Shown here: piece by piece, positions 24,583 to 37,318 of the stretch
Numbering within the stretch: position 1 is the stretch's first letter
Layout of the letters: each line of letters opens with the position of its first letter
DNA from: Tetrahymena thermophila SB210
Lineage: Eukaryota; Ciliophora; Oligohymenophorea; Hymenostomatida; Tetrahymenidae
Assembly: GCF_000189635.1 (NCBI RefSeq)
Contig: NW_002476542.1
Coordinates: 62,001 to 126,000, forward strand
Reading direction: 5' to 3'
DNA length: 64,000 nucleotides
Made by a program: the position numbers and the translations under genes
Notes under the pieces: generated by a model
What the model was told of the DNA's origin: nothing
What the model saw: the letters and a program-made list of their open reading frames with translations, nothing else
Databases searched by the model: none

Positions 24583-27444
24583 ATGAAGTTCGGAAAGTTG
24601 CTACTTCACGATAGGGTTCCAGAGTGGGCAGAGGCATATATAGAGTATAACACTCTGAAGAAGCTTCTTGCTCCTGCAAAGATTTTACAGAAGAAGTTTG
24701 TGACAGCAATTTATAAGGAAGGGAATTTGGTTTTTCATATTACCAACAGAAAGAACTTAAGAGTTGAAGAAGTAGTTTATTGTATTCGCACTTTCGAAGA
24801 TCTCATAAAAAGTGAAATTGTCAAAATTGATAAATTTTTTATGTATAAACTGTTAGATGTGTTGAAGAGGTATAAATATCTGATGATAAATTCCTCTTTT
24901 GTTGGGAAATCACTACATAATTAGCAGAGAGTAAAGAACGAATAGAGATTAAAATATTCCTTCAAAATTTATTATAAGGAGCTAAATATGCTAAAAGATT
25001 ACATTAAGTTAAATGAAATGGGACTCCAAAAAATTTTAAAAAAGTATTCCAAAGTTGTAAAGTCGCTAACTTAAACAGAGCATCAAGATTTTAATCTTGC
25101 AAAAAGGGTTAACTCAGGTCAGTATAATACTTATCTAGCTAGAAATAAGGACAAGCTCATGGATATAATTAAAAAAACAGAAGAAAATTACATAAACTTA
25201 TTTTATCCAGACATTTCACAATAGAAAATGGGCAGAGTTGACTTCAGACTATATACAACTCCTAAACCTCTTTCTCCAAATTAAATTCTTTTCTATGGCG
25301 TTTTTTGTGGAATTTCACTCATATTACTTTTATTTATAGTTCTTAAGTTCGTTTAAGTTTATAGTGAAAACCCTTCAGCAGTGCAAAAGACACGACTGAG
25401 CACTATCTTCCCTCTATTTAGAGGAAATGGTTTGTTTATAACTAACATTTGGTTGATTGCCTGGAATGTTCATGGTTGGTAAAACAACCATATTAACTAC
25501 AAGTTAATATTTAAATTTAATCATCATTTTAGTTAGATGTATTAAATTCTTAAGAGAGCCTCTTTCTTTACTTTCTTCTATTTTGTTTGCTTTGTTTGGT
25601 ATATATTTTTGAATACTCCTCATTAAGATGTAGCAAGCTCTGGAGGTGGTGTTGATTTATATTTTCTGATTGATTGGATAGACATGGAACTTCTTCCACT
25701 TATTGGCTGGCTTATGCTTTTTGGATATTATTTCTTTCCATTCTTTAATGTTTCGTTTTTTAACCCTCAAGGTAGATTGTATTTCTTCCGTCTCCTTGCT
25801 GATTGTCTTAAATCTCCGTTTGTTAAAATGGAGTTTAGAATCTCTTGGATGACAGATATGCTCGTTTCTTTAGCAGGTCCATTGAAGGACTTGGGAATTA
25901 CAATTTGCTTCTACTTAAGTAAATTTCATATCATATCCGATTAGTGTAATTAATTATTTTTCTTCTTTTATTGCAAGATAATTTTGATATTGTCTATTTC
26001 ATCATCCATGTGAAATGGCTAACTTGGTTCTACAAAATTACAGTTTAAAGATATTTTTTGAAAATAAAAATCAGGATAGACAAAAACATAAATTTAATTT
26101 TTCTCAAAGTTGTAGGTTTATTTAAATGTTAATTTTATTTTATAAATAGGTTCAAATAGCAGCGTAATGCCATTTTTACTGAATATTATACCAACACTAT
26201 ATAGAATGCTTTAATGTATTAGATAGGGATATGACAATAAGAAATTTTGGAGAACTTGGCCTTTCTATAACTGCATTAAATATATTTTTTCTTTGTTGAC
26301 TTCAATATTATCTTACTAATATACTGTTAATAGTGAGAAAAAATACTTAATATCTTGGTTGTTGGTAGGATCTTTTAGTACTTTAATTTCTTTTTATTGG
26401 GATATTTCTTAAGATTGGGGATTATTGAAAATAGGCAAGACTTGGAAAGAAACACGTTTACTTGGAAGATAGCTTTATTACAGCAACTAAAATATATATC
26501 TTTTTGCGATTTTTTCCAATCTCATTCTCAGAATAGTATGGGCAATGAATATTTCTTTGGGATTAACAGCAATAATAGACAATGCCATAAATATTCCAGG
26601 CATGTTCACTTTTATTGTATATTTCCTTGAACTTTATAGGAGATGTTAGTGGAATTTTTTCCGTGTTGAGCTAGAGCATATTAACAATTGCAATAAATAC
26701 AAAGCTGTTGTTGACTTAGAATTACCAATTCAAGTCGATACTTCTTCAGTCACTCGTATAAATCCTATATAAAATAATTATGCAACAACTCTCCTAACTG
26801 AAAATGCTGGGCTAAGAGGAACAAATAGTAATTTACCAGAAATGGATGTAGAATCAAATAATATAAAGATTCAAAATAATGAACTCCTCTCTCCAAAAGA
26901 TAATGAATACATCGTATCTGAGTAATTATCTCCTATCCATATACTAAAACATAAGGATAATTAAATGATAGAATCAAATGGATTTAATCAATAATTCACT
27001 GATGCTTACAACAGAAATAACTTGCTTTCTATAAATGTTGGAACAATAGATCAGATGAAGCTATCTAGCGTAGGAGCAATGAATGAAATAAAACTTAATA
27101 TTTTGGGAGATGGGGCTAATATTTAAGAAAGCAAAAGATTAAAAAGGAAAAATTTAGAGGATGAAGATATTAAAAAAATTGAATCAAATAGTACAAAAAG
27201 GAAGGAAGATAAAAATGATACATTTATAAATTAATTTAAAAGAGAGGAAATAAAAATTTAGGCTGCCTTAAAATAATTTTAAGATCAACTATAATTAGGA
27301 GTGTCCTCTAAGTAAATAAAACAAGCCTTGAAAGTCTTGAAAAGTATAAAGCCATTCCTCAAGCATGAATAATTAAATTAGGTCTAAATTTAAAGCGAGA
27401 TGCTAAATTATGTTGATGAAGAATCAATCCGTTTACAAATCTGA
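24583..27444 (+). CDS. SPX-EXS phosphate transporter, XPR1/PHO1 type
   Basis: Exon 1 (24583-25945) and exon 2 (26150-27444) are joined over a 204-nt intron; the product is 885 residues. An SPX domain occupies the N-terminal 215 residues, opening with MKFGKLLLHDRVPEWAEAYI and containing the Lys-rich LNEMGLQKILKKYSKV helix. In the family this surface binds inositol pyrophosphates. Membrane segments and the EXS domain follow: FPLFRGNGLF, WNVHGW, LVSLAGPLKDLG, then after the intron RTWPFYNCIKY, WDISQDWGLL and LELYRRCQWNFFRVELEH. The last is the EXS signature. A 230-residue Asn/Lys-rich cytosolic tail ends in TGA. The expected role is phosphate export or vacuolar transfer controlled by inositol pyrophosphates. 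The start ATG is directly followed by the conserved KFGK, so it is secure. The next gene is an EXS-only relative. Confidence 0.94.
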
Positions 27445-29698
27445 ATGAATAAATATAAGATCTTAATCAAACAAATTAGCTACTTATTTATCCAACTAAC
27501 TAACTAAAGATATTACATATTTAAACAAATAACTTTATTCAATCTAAACATTTTTAAAAATAAATTTTTAAGTATGTATTAAGCTATCATTCTTCAATAA
27601 TAAGGGAAACAGTTTTATAAATAAATACTTAAGAAAATAAAACTTTAATTATATAAATAAATAAATATCAAACTAGTGAAATAGGTTGATACTATAAATA
27701 AATTATACAATTACCTTTAACCAATTTATGTATTTATTTCAAAGTAATAAATATAATCAAAACTTTAAATTTATTAATATTTTTAATACAAATATTAAAT
27801 ATGTAAAAAATATTGTAGCCAAAATTAAATCATTTGTTATTTTTAAAAATATGTTGGCTCTTTATTAAAATTTTATAAATCAAATCTGTTCATAAATATA
27901 ATGTGATATCATTAATTTATAGGAATTTAAAAAAAATCTTTTAATCATTATGGTATTAATTTTCCCTTAAAAGTTTTTTGGGTGAACATTTGTTAGGGCT
28001 AGATAATGTGATAGTTTACACTATTTAGAATAATAATGAACAAAAAAATCTTTTTTATTATTTTTTACAGATTTTCATAGAGTAAATGTGATTATGAATT
28101 GAAATTTCTAAAATAAATATGAAAATTTTTTATTAATAATGAAAAGATACCTGAAAAATGAGTGGTTTTTGTTTTCATAAGCAATTTACTTTAATAATAT
28201 AGGGTAAACTTAAAAGCTAAGTAAAATTTATTAGCTTACAGTTTGATTAGTATTTAGTTATCTAAAGATAAGAGTCTTGTAAAAATGAATAAAATTCAAT
28301 GTAAATGGAGATTTAAATTTTTAAATAATACTTTACTAGATTAGTTTGCTGTGTTTTTTTTTTTGAATCTGAATTTTACATGCCATTTAAATTTACTATA
28401 GAGATTAAAATGATTCATTTTTTAATAAAGTATAAATGCATTTTTTACTAATGAATAGAGTACAAATACTCTGCAGATAGTATAATCATGTTCAATAGTT
28501 TGTTAAAGTATTTTTGCTTGTAATTTAAAGAATAAGTTCATTTTATTTACTCAATTTCTCTCAAATTCTTATTTATTTTTAAAAAGTAAATCATTTCTGA
28601 TAAAATTCGGCCTTTCTAATTTAATTTAATTGTGCGAGTAATCTGGTTATTTGCTTTTATGATTCATTTTTAGTTTCGTAGGTGGTCACCTTTTTCAAAT
28701 ATTTATTATTATTTATATTGTATTTGACTTTAATTAAAGTGAGATATTCTTTTACAAAAAATACTATTGATTTTTTTATAAAGTATCTAATTAAAAGGAC
28801 AAATTAGATTTTATTTTGTTATTAATACCATAATAGGACAATTTGTAATTTAGTTATTTTTTATTTAAAAAGTTTAGTATTTTCCTTTTTTAAAGCTGAA
28901 TTTAGTTTAATTTGATATTGATAATGCATGTAAAAACTAAAAAATTCACTCACATCAAATTCATTATCTATTTTATTTTTAATATTCGTCTCATCAAAAT
29001 AGTTTATTTATAAAAACCATTAAGAGAAATAAAAAAAATGCAAATTTCTGTGAGAGTGGCAGATTCTAAGAAAAATACAAATTAAATAGAACTCAAAAAG
29101 ACTACAAAAAGAAATAGATAAAACTTATTTGTAATTATTTATTTCTACAGTGAAATTTAAGCGATGAGTGAAGGGTTTACTCTTAAAATAGAAAAATAAA
29201 CCAAAAAATGCTTATTTTAGTGAAATTGATTGCTCTTCAAAAAGCTAAAAATGTACTTAGAACTAATTGCTTAAAAACAAACATCCTAGAATGCAAAGAG
29301 AATAAACTAATTATACATTTGATTAGAAAATAAATGAAATTTAAAGTAATTCTTTAGAATTTTAGAATGGAATATAAAATGATGTTAATCTACTGTCGAT
29401 TTTAAAATAAATCTAGCCAGCAATCAAAAAGTTTATGATTGCAGGCAAAAGATAGCGCAAAATAATCTTTTTTATTTAATATTTTATATATTTTTGATAA
29501 AGAGTAAAATATACACTTGATAACCAAAACAAGGAATTCAATTTTAAACGAAACCTCGAAATACTAAGCGAATAATAATTTAATTACAAGAGATTCTTAA
29601 AATCCTCAAAAAAAGTAAAAAAAAAAAGTAAAAGCAGAAATTCTTTAAAAAAAACAAATTTGTTAACCAGAAATTAAATAGAAAAATAAATAGCTATA
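27445..29698. other. 2.2-kb spacer between the EXS genes
   Basis: A/T-rich with AAAT simple repeats. A 61-codon frame from ATG 29038 to TGA 29221-29223 is the only protein-like stretch; I do not call it a gene because it matches nothing I know and could be leader sequence. No SPX-like coding was found upstream of the EXS-only gene. Confidence 0.5.
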
Positions 29699-32369
29699 AT
29701 GTAATAGTAGTAGCAATACGATTCTGGTGCGACTAGCAACGTTGGTGAAATAATTAGCGTTGTTGTCGTAGAATAGGAAACTTATTTTTTCAGATATACT
29801 TTTCCTATCTACAGAGCACTAGCTGTGTTTGTGCTCTATGTTGGAATTTTAGGTATCAATGAATTAATCTTCAACGAATATAAAATCAATTACCAGAAAC
29901 TACTAAACATAGATTTTTCAATCAAGCCCAAGAGAGTTATAAGGAAGGTTCTTGTATTTTTGTTTATATTTTTTGTGTTTTTTATATGGTACTAACTGGA
30001 GATCGATATTCTAGACGAGTCTGATTAAATTTCCAAAGTATTCGATGCTATCGAAAAGGAATACTTAGGCATTGTGCTTTGGATTCTCTGCATAGCTTAT
30101 TTTTTGTTTGTTGGAAGGCAAACTTGCCTCTGGGCTGCTCATACTTTTCTACAGAGTCTACTTAGTCCTTTCCGTCCCTCTACTGTTCCATTCCAACTAG
30201 GATTTGCTACAGATCAAATTGTATCATTAGTAGGACCTTTAAAAGATGCTGAATATACTCTTTGTTACTACTCATCAGATTATCAAAGTGTTGATTAGCT
30301 CAATTAATGTGAGAACTTTAAATATAAAATAATAAAAAACAAAATAATTTTCTTAATTTTTTGCTCCTACGTCATTCTCACTCACCTATCTATCTATCAA
30401 TAAATTAATCTATCTATTATTTCCCCCTTCTTTTTTTCTTCTTCCTCTTTAGCTCAAAACAATAATTATGAAAAAACGCCTCTTATTTTAAGCTAGGCCA
30501 AAACCTAAAATACAGCATAATAAATGTATAAAAAATCCTCAAAATATCAACAAGTACTTTTAATTTTGCATAAATTGAAATTTTTTACTATTTATCTCAC
30601 TTTAAATCCCTTTTTTATCCAAAAGACTAAAGAATACAAAATTTATTTTTTAGTTTTTTTACTATTTTAGCTATTTTTAAAAATATGGTTAGGCAGTCAA
30701 TTAATATAAGTAATAAATAAGCAACTAATTTAATAATAAGTAGAAATTACTTATAAAAATTAATTAGATATAAATATGTGATATGTTTTATTAGCTAATA
30801 GTTATTTCAGGTGTTTTATTGCCCCAACCTTTTATCAAAAAGAAAGAAAATAGTGTAGGTAGACTATTAGCGTAAAATTCATTTTGTCATATATGATTTC
30901 ATGTTTCTCCTTAGAAACAAAGAAAACATATTAAAGAATCTCTTTTTTTTGCAAAAATATCTATCTACTTTATCTAAAAAAAATTTAAATATATATAGTT
31001 ACTATATTTTTAATATAAAGTAAAGCATTTAGTTATTTAATCATCTTAGTCTTTTGATTGAATAAATAAATAAATACCTAACTAGCAAACAAACAAATAA
31101 TTGATGGATTACTCATTCATTAATGATATATCTTTACATACTAAACTGAAGTCAATCTTAACCCAAATTTTATTAAATTTAATTTCTATAACTTTTAAAA
31201 TAAAGTAGTTAGCACTTTTAGCATACTTATTTAATTATTCCTTTTAAATTAATGCCTTTTTGAAGTGAGGGTTGATAGGGTTTTTTCTTTTTTAACAAAC
31301 ATATTTATTAATTAAATAGTTATTTATAAACAACTTTTTGTTTAATATGAATACATTTTTTTTAAGTAATTAATTTACTTTGTAAATGGTCTCACATTAT
31401 TTGCATGACTATTCGTTGTTTTTAAATTTTGAGATGAAGAGGGATGAATGAAAGGATGGATGGATGAGGTAGAGTGTGGGTGAAAATATTGATTCTTGGA
31501 GTACTTAAGAGTACAAACTAAACTAATGATTAATTTACATAATAAGCAAACAGCACTAAACTAGTAAATTTACACATTTTTTAACTAGGAGCAAACAAAT
31601 TTTAGAATAGATAAAAATAAAATTTCTAAATTTTAATAAAAATTTTTATTTTATAATAGGTAAAAAAACTCCTGTTTTACTCTACATCGCATTCTTTCCA
31701 TTGTTATTACGTATGGGATAGTGCTTGAGGAATTGCTATTAAAAAAGAGACTATAAAGGACCTGATATGCTTAATATGATTAAGTATTTTTTATCAGTCT
31801 TAGTAGTTTATTATTCTCACGTTGCAGCAGGAAATCAAAAATATTTAGATATTTGGATCTTCTTCGCTGTTATCAGTACAGTTTATTCTTATGCATGGGA
31901 TATCAAAAAAGATTGGAATCTTGGAGATACTCGCCATGGCTTTTTACGTGAAAAAATTATATACAAAAAACCCCACCTTTATTATAGTGCAATGGCTTTG
32001 AATTTTGGATTGCGTTGTATGTGGGTATTCACTATTTCAGGTGGTGTTGTAAATCATTTTGACATAAAAAGAGAATCTTTCAAATTTCTAATTTATCTGC
32101 TGGAAGTTATCAGACGTTGCATTTGGAATCTTCTGAGAATGGAAAATGAATAAATTAATTAAAAGTTAGATTAGCATTTTAATTTTATCTTTACTCCAGG
32201 AAATAAATCAGTTAACCATGAAAGCATAAGATCATCTATCGAAATGAGTTTGTTGAATTTCCATTCGAAAACAAGCTCTATGAAATCAAGTCTTCTTTTG
32301 CAGTAATTTCTTTTCAAATTTTATTATTCAATTAATTTATTAATAAACATTTTTTAAAAAAAGGAGTGA
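29699..32369 (+). CDS. EXS-domain protein lacking SPX (ERD1-like architecture)
   Basis: Exon 1 is 29699-30308 and exon 2 is 31660-32369, giving 439 residues; the intron is 1351 nt. After MQQQQQYDSG the protein goes directly into EXS membrane segments: FPIYRALAVFVLYVGILG, YKINYQKLL, LLSPFRPSTVPFQLGFATDQ, LVGPLKDAEYTLCYYSSDY. Exon 2 continues with LYIAFFPLLLRMGQCLRN, RDYKGPDMLNMIKYF, WDIKKDWNLGDTRHGFLRE, FGLRCMWVF and the EXS-type LLEVIRRCIWNLLRMENE. The splice falls in the same codon as in the neighbouring SPX-EXS gene (DQ-Cys, phase 1), so the two share ancestry. EXS-only proteins such as yeast ERD1 work in the Golgi; whether this one does is inference. The 5' Gln run and lack of SPX mean no inositol-pyrophosphate sensing is expected. 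Confidence 0.9.
31434..31475. repeat. GATG-type simple repeat inside the long EXS intron
   Basis: A G-rich GGAT/GATG tetranucleotide stretch stands out from the A/T-rich 1351-nt intron (30309-31659). The rest of that intron shows no gene or RNA on either strand. Confidence 0.6.
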
Positions 32370-34416
32370 TATCTGTTGAAGATAACTTAGTATTAAAATT
32401 TTCAATTCAATATAGCTACATTTAAATTGTTCATACAGTCAATCAAATAATAATTAATTATGAGATTTAGCTTTAATAAAAACATAGTAGAAAATCTAAG
32501 CATGTATGTAAAAATACACATAGCCATACAAATAAATAATTAATTAATTAAATAAATAAGCAAATAGACATAATTAATTACTTTAAAATAAAAAAATTGT
32601 TTATAAAAGTAATAAAATTACAGACAAACTAAATGCCAAATTCTAATATTTCAATTATTTAAAATTTTAAAGCCTATATTTCTAGAACTTAAAAACAGTA
32701 GCTTTTTACTTATTTATAAAATAGATATTAAAAAGAAATAAGTTAGTAAAAGATCATGTGGTTAATCAAAAATAACCATTTATTTAAAATTATATTATTA
32801 TTTTACCTTTCAATTATTGTAAATAAACAAAATTTTTAAAATAATAACCAGAATATCTAAATGCCTTATATAAAATTAATCGAAAACACTATTTATTGTT
32901 CCTATGAAAAGAAACACAAGGCATTAAAATATAAAACTCTTTTAAATCATATTTAATCAATTCTATCTTAAGTAAAACCTATTCATATATTTAGTTATTT
33001 AGCTTTATATATATATATATATATTATTTAAAGCATATTTCATCTTATAGTCTATTTTCTTCTTTAATTCATAAATCTTCAAAGAGTATTTAATCAATTA
33101 AAATTCATTCGAATTAGATTATAATTTACATGTTTTCATTAAAATTTAGAAAAATAAATAAACAGTTTTTTTTTTAAATATAGCTAAGTATATAAATATT
33201 TTTTCTTTTAGATTTATTAAATTTTTTTAAAACATAATTCTTATTTTAAAAATTAGATGTAAATTTTTAAAAAATAAATAAAATTAATTAGAAAGTGTTT
33301 ATAAAAATTTATTATACATACGAATAAATATTTTTATGATTTAGCTATTTTTAATTCATTTTTTATTAATTTTTAAAAATATTTAAAAGACTTTATGAAA
33401 AATAAAAAGAATTTTGTATGAAATTAATATTTAAAAATAAAAATATTTTTTTTATTTTCATAAAATAAATAAACATTTTTTCAGGGTTAATTATAATTAA
33501 GTTTTAAGGAGATAAATTATTTTAATTATTCATAAAAGATTTAATTATTTTTAATCTTATTTTAATAATTTAACAAAAAAAAAACAAAAAAATTAAAATT
33601 GTTTAAATTAAAATATATTTTAAAAAAGAATTTAAAATAATAAGTTTAATCAAAAAAAAAACAAAATAATAAATGCAAATAAAAATTGGTATAATTTAAT
33701 TTCATAAAACATATTTTTTTGATTTTGGTTAAATTATTATAAATTTAATCCTAAATATTATAAACGAGTTTATATTTTTGTATTTTGTTTATATATCTAT
33801 TATTTTGGAGATGATTAAATTTAAAATACTTTTAGGTTTTAAAAACTTATTAAAACAATATCTAAATCAAAATACTTTTGATCTTTACTTTTTGTGACTT
33901 TTATTTTACATTAAAAAAAGATAAAAATAACAACTTAATTTTTAAGTGAGTTTTGTTGGTAGTGTTGGTTTGGAAAGTATTTAGAAAATTAATAAGGATT
34001 TATCAAAAATTATGAGAAAAAATTTGCAAATAGAAAAAAGAGTAAATGGAGTCATAGTGAAAATTAAATATCATCAATTTGCAAGGATATAATCAAATAG
34101 GTTTATATTCCATTATAATAAGTTAAAGTGTGGAAAAAATTATGTTTTATGATTATATTAAGCGAAAGAGGATTATTAATCGAATATTAATTACTTCAAT
34201 AAAGCAACAAACAAAATAACAAGAGATAATTTTTGATTTCTCAATTAATAGATTTTATAGGTGAGATTAATCTTTTACTTTATTAAACTATATTGTCAAG
34301 AATCTTTATAAAAAACAAGCAAGCTAAGAGTACTTAATTTAGTAAAATAAGTACATATTTATTTTTAAAATATCAGAAAAATTTATAAGCTACAAAAAAG
34401 AGAAATTAACATATAG
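32370..34416. other. 2-kb A/T-rich spacer
   Basis: Between two same-strand genes. It contains a (TA)n run near 33007-33025 and long A or T tracts. No gene-like frame was seen. Confidence 0.6.
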
Positions 34417-37318
34417 ATGGAATTTACTGAAGCTTAGGAGGTTGACTATATTGTAGCTTAATCTGTAAGCAAAAATATTTTTGGAAATGCAAACGGTTAG
34501 GTTAATAATAGGTAGAAATCTGCAAAATTTGAATAACTCTCAGATTCTTCAGATGAGGATGACAGATAAACATAATTTCAATCAAAACAAGGAAATGGAA
34601 TGAGCTAAAATAATAGGCAAAAAGAAAATCAAACTTCTCTAATCAGCAATTTATTAAAAAGTGATGGAGATACTGAATCTATGGATGATATGATTAATTA
34701 AATTAATTCAATTGTGTCATCTCAATATGAGTAAAAGAAAAAATAAGTAAACACTCAATTCTTTAAAAATTTCCAAGAAATTACATTGATAATGCCATTA
34801 ACAAAATGTTGAAATGACTATTTTAATATGATTTTCATATTTTTCATAAGGTATTTTCTACATAAAATACCTCTCATTAAATAATTACATGCCTAGTATT
34901 AACTTTTATGCCATAATTTATTTAGTTTGAAGAAGAGTAAGAAAGAATCAAAATGCTTAAAGAAATCATGTAGTAGGAAAATGAAGAGCAGAAAAAAATG
35001 GAAATCTCTAAGACTAATTCAATTATTGTTTACAAGAATAGTAAATTAAAATATAACTAAAGAATCTAAAAATTAAGTCAAAATATTAAACTGATTAGAC
35101 TCTGGAGAAAAGATAGATGAGAATGCTTAGCAGAGTGAGTAAAATGGAATGGAAAAATCAAACGGTTATAAAAGTAAAGAAAAATAGAATAACAACTAAG
35201 ACTACGATGATAGCGACGAAGAAGAAGATGATGAAGATGAAGATTATGATGATGATGATGAATAGCATAGATACAACAATCGCTAAAACAGAAACGGGAA
35301 TAATAGCGATAACAACGAAGACAAATTTGAATAAGTGCCTGAAGATTGTATAATATAAAGCTTTAATAACGTAGTTTTAAAATAGGTTTCACTACTAAAA
35401 AACACAACTCAGGTATTAAAATCTTAAAAATATATAAAATAGGCATTAAATATTCAAAATATTTGTTTATTTATTTTAGAATAATTAAATATATTGATAT
35501 AGCTAATAGAGTAGATAAAACATAACACAATAATTAAACAGCTAGTTATTTATTTGTAAGTCTAGCTGATTTTTTGGTATTGTAGAAGCTTAATTTTCAA
35601 ATATCAGAGTTTTTCCTTGTTTATTTTACTTATTTAACATATTTTTTATAAATCAGTAAAAAAATAGCCTCGCTAAGCTCGCTAGCAACCCAAGAGCATA
35701 AAAATTAGATGTAATTTTTAATTGTAGAAAAATAATTAAGATGAATTATTCATATTTTAAAAGGTATATTTCTTCGGAACAAGCTTTAATATGAAAGTAC
35801 CTTACGATGACAATACGACAATATAAGATTTCATCAAAATTATAATTGATTTTTATATGGCAGACCCTAATACTGATAAATCATTAATGAGATATCCTAA
35901 ATATCCTCAAGGTAAAATTAAATAAACTCATTAGTATTGTGTTTAGATTTCTTTGTTAATAAAAGCTTACAATTTAAGAATGAAAGATGATGATGGTTAC
36001 AAGCCAGATTCAAATCTTGGTCCTATTGAACCCAAATATCCTGTTTAAAATTTTAGTAAAGAATAAATTGTAAAAAATTTGTTAATTAAATATGAATGGC
36101 ATAGTCATATTTTTAAAAAAAGGTAATAATGGAAATAGATAGATTTATGCCTCCTGCTGAAGATTTTTAAGACTCAATAGCAAGAAAAATCAAATAAAAA
36201 ACAATATAAAAAGGTTTGGATTTGCTAAATGTTACTATTGAAGAGCTAGGAGCTCAATTGAACATCGAGTAGAGCCCACAATCAACAATTAAATAAGTTT
36301 TAGAATACTTAAGAGATAAAAAGAATGCAAAAATTTCGATTAAAGATTGTATTGTTTTTTATTATGATTATTAAGAAGAAAAATACATTGAATTAGATTT
36401 AAATACATCTATTAGTTAGCTCCCTTCTTAAGATAAAAAGATTAGAGTAATAAAAATAACTCTTAAACAAAAAAAAATATTTATTTTACATTTTATAAAT
36501 ATTACAGATTAAGAAAAAAGAATGGGCAGACACACCAAGAATTACTAATCAATAAGTCTAATATGCTCCTAATTTACCTGCTTAAATTCTATAAAGCGAG
36601 CCAATTAGCAACATGAATCTTGTAAAATATGAAGAATTTAATGTCATTAAAATAAACGATAAGAAAAAGAGATAAGAAAGAGTGCTTGGAATAGATTAGC
36701 ACAAGATACTAAACATCAATAAGCGCATACAACAACAAGACATAGGTATTAATAAAAATATTACAAGTTTAATTATTTTCCATCCTTTTCATATATTAAA
36801 ATTTACATTAAATGAATTAATCATAATAATAAATCATTATCGATTGTATCCAACTTTAACATTTTTTATCAAAAAATTTATTTTAGGATTCCTTAATAAA
36901 ATATTCGTAAATCCTTAGACAGGCACAAAAAATCCCTCACGCAAGATAGAGGATATTTAGTTTATTTAAGAATTAGAAAATAATATAGTAATAATGAAAG
37001 TCAAAGATCCTGATTAATAATATGAAAAGACTCTAAAATATGAAATTGCAAATTCTGAAGATAGAAGAAAAATAATTAAAAAGATAGAAGGCCTTATGTA
37101 ATTAATTTTTGGTTAGATATTTTTTAAATAAAATTATGTATGATAAATTCAACAGGGAATTGTATAGAAAAGACACATTAAAAAAGTTTAATATGAATAT
37201 TATGAATATAAATAACATGCATAACATGCATAACTTGAATTATATGAACAATATGACTAATGTTCCTAACATGATGACTTATTCAAATTATAATGGAGGT
37301 ACTACTAGCTTGAGATGA
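34417..37318 (+). CDS. SIN1/AVO1 homologue, TORC2 subunit (CRIM, Ras-binding-like and PH domains)
   Basis: Exons are 34417-34746, 34926-35040, 35099-35412, 35728-36055, 36139-36446, 36508-36745 and 36887 onward. The first exons carry a short charged region and an acidic Asp/Glu run. Exon 4 holds the CRIM domain: FFGTSFNMKVPYDDNTTIQD and AYNLRMKDDDGYKPDSNLGP, the latter matching the acidic CRIM loop that binds AGC kinases. Exon 5 holds a ubiquitin-fold, Ras-binding-like region (DLLNVTIEELGAQLNI). Exons 6-7 hold the SIN1-type PH domain: YEEFNVIKINDKKKRQERVL then GIDQHKILNINKRI. SIN1 presents substrates such as Akt-type kinases to TORC2. Two ends are possible. The unspliced frame stops at TGA 37141-37143 (629 residues). 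Removing a 19-nt GT...AG segment (37098-37116) stays in frame and adds a Met/Asn-rich tail ending at TGA 37316-37318 (681 residues). Splice sites in the 5' half are less certain than in the domains. Confidence 0.85.

Noticed and set aside
29038-29223. 61-codon frame upstream of the EXS-only gene
   Set aside because: Considered as a missing SPX exon, but it has no SPX motif and is followed by a stop; probably leader or spacer.
35117-35353. Lys/Met-rich frame on the plus strand
   Set aside because: It is the off-frame reading of the acidic Asp/Glu exon of the SIN1 gene.
35905-35942. Candidate 35-nt intron inside the SIN1 CRIM domain
   Set aside because: Removing it breaks the frame, while reading through keeps the conserved CRIM sequence.
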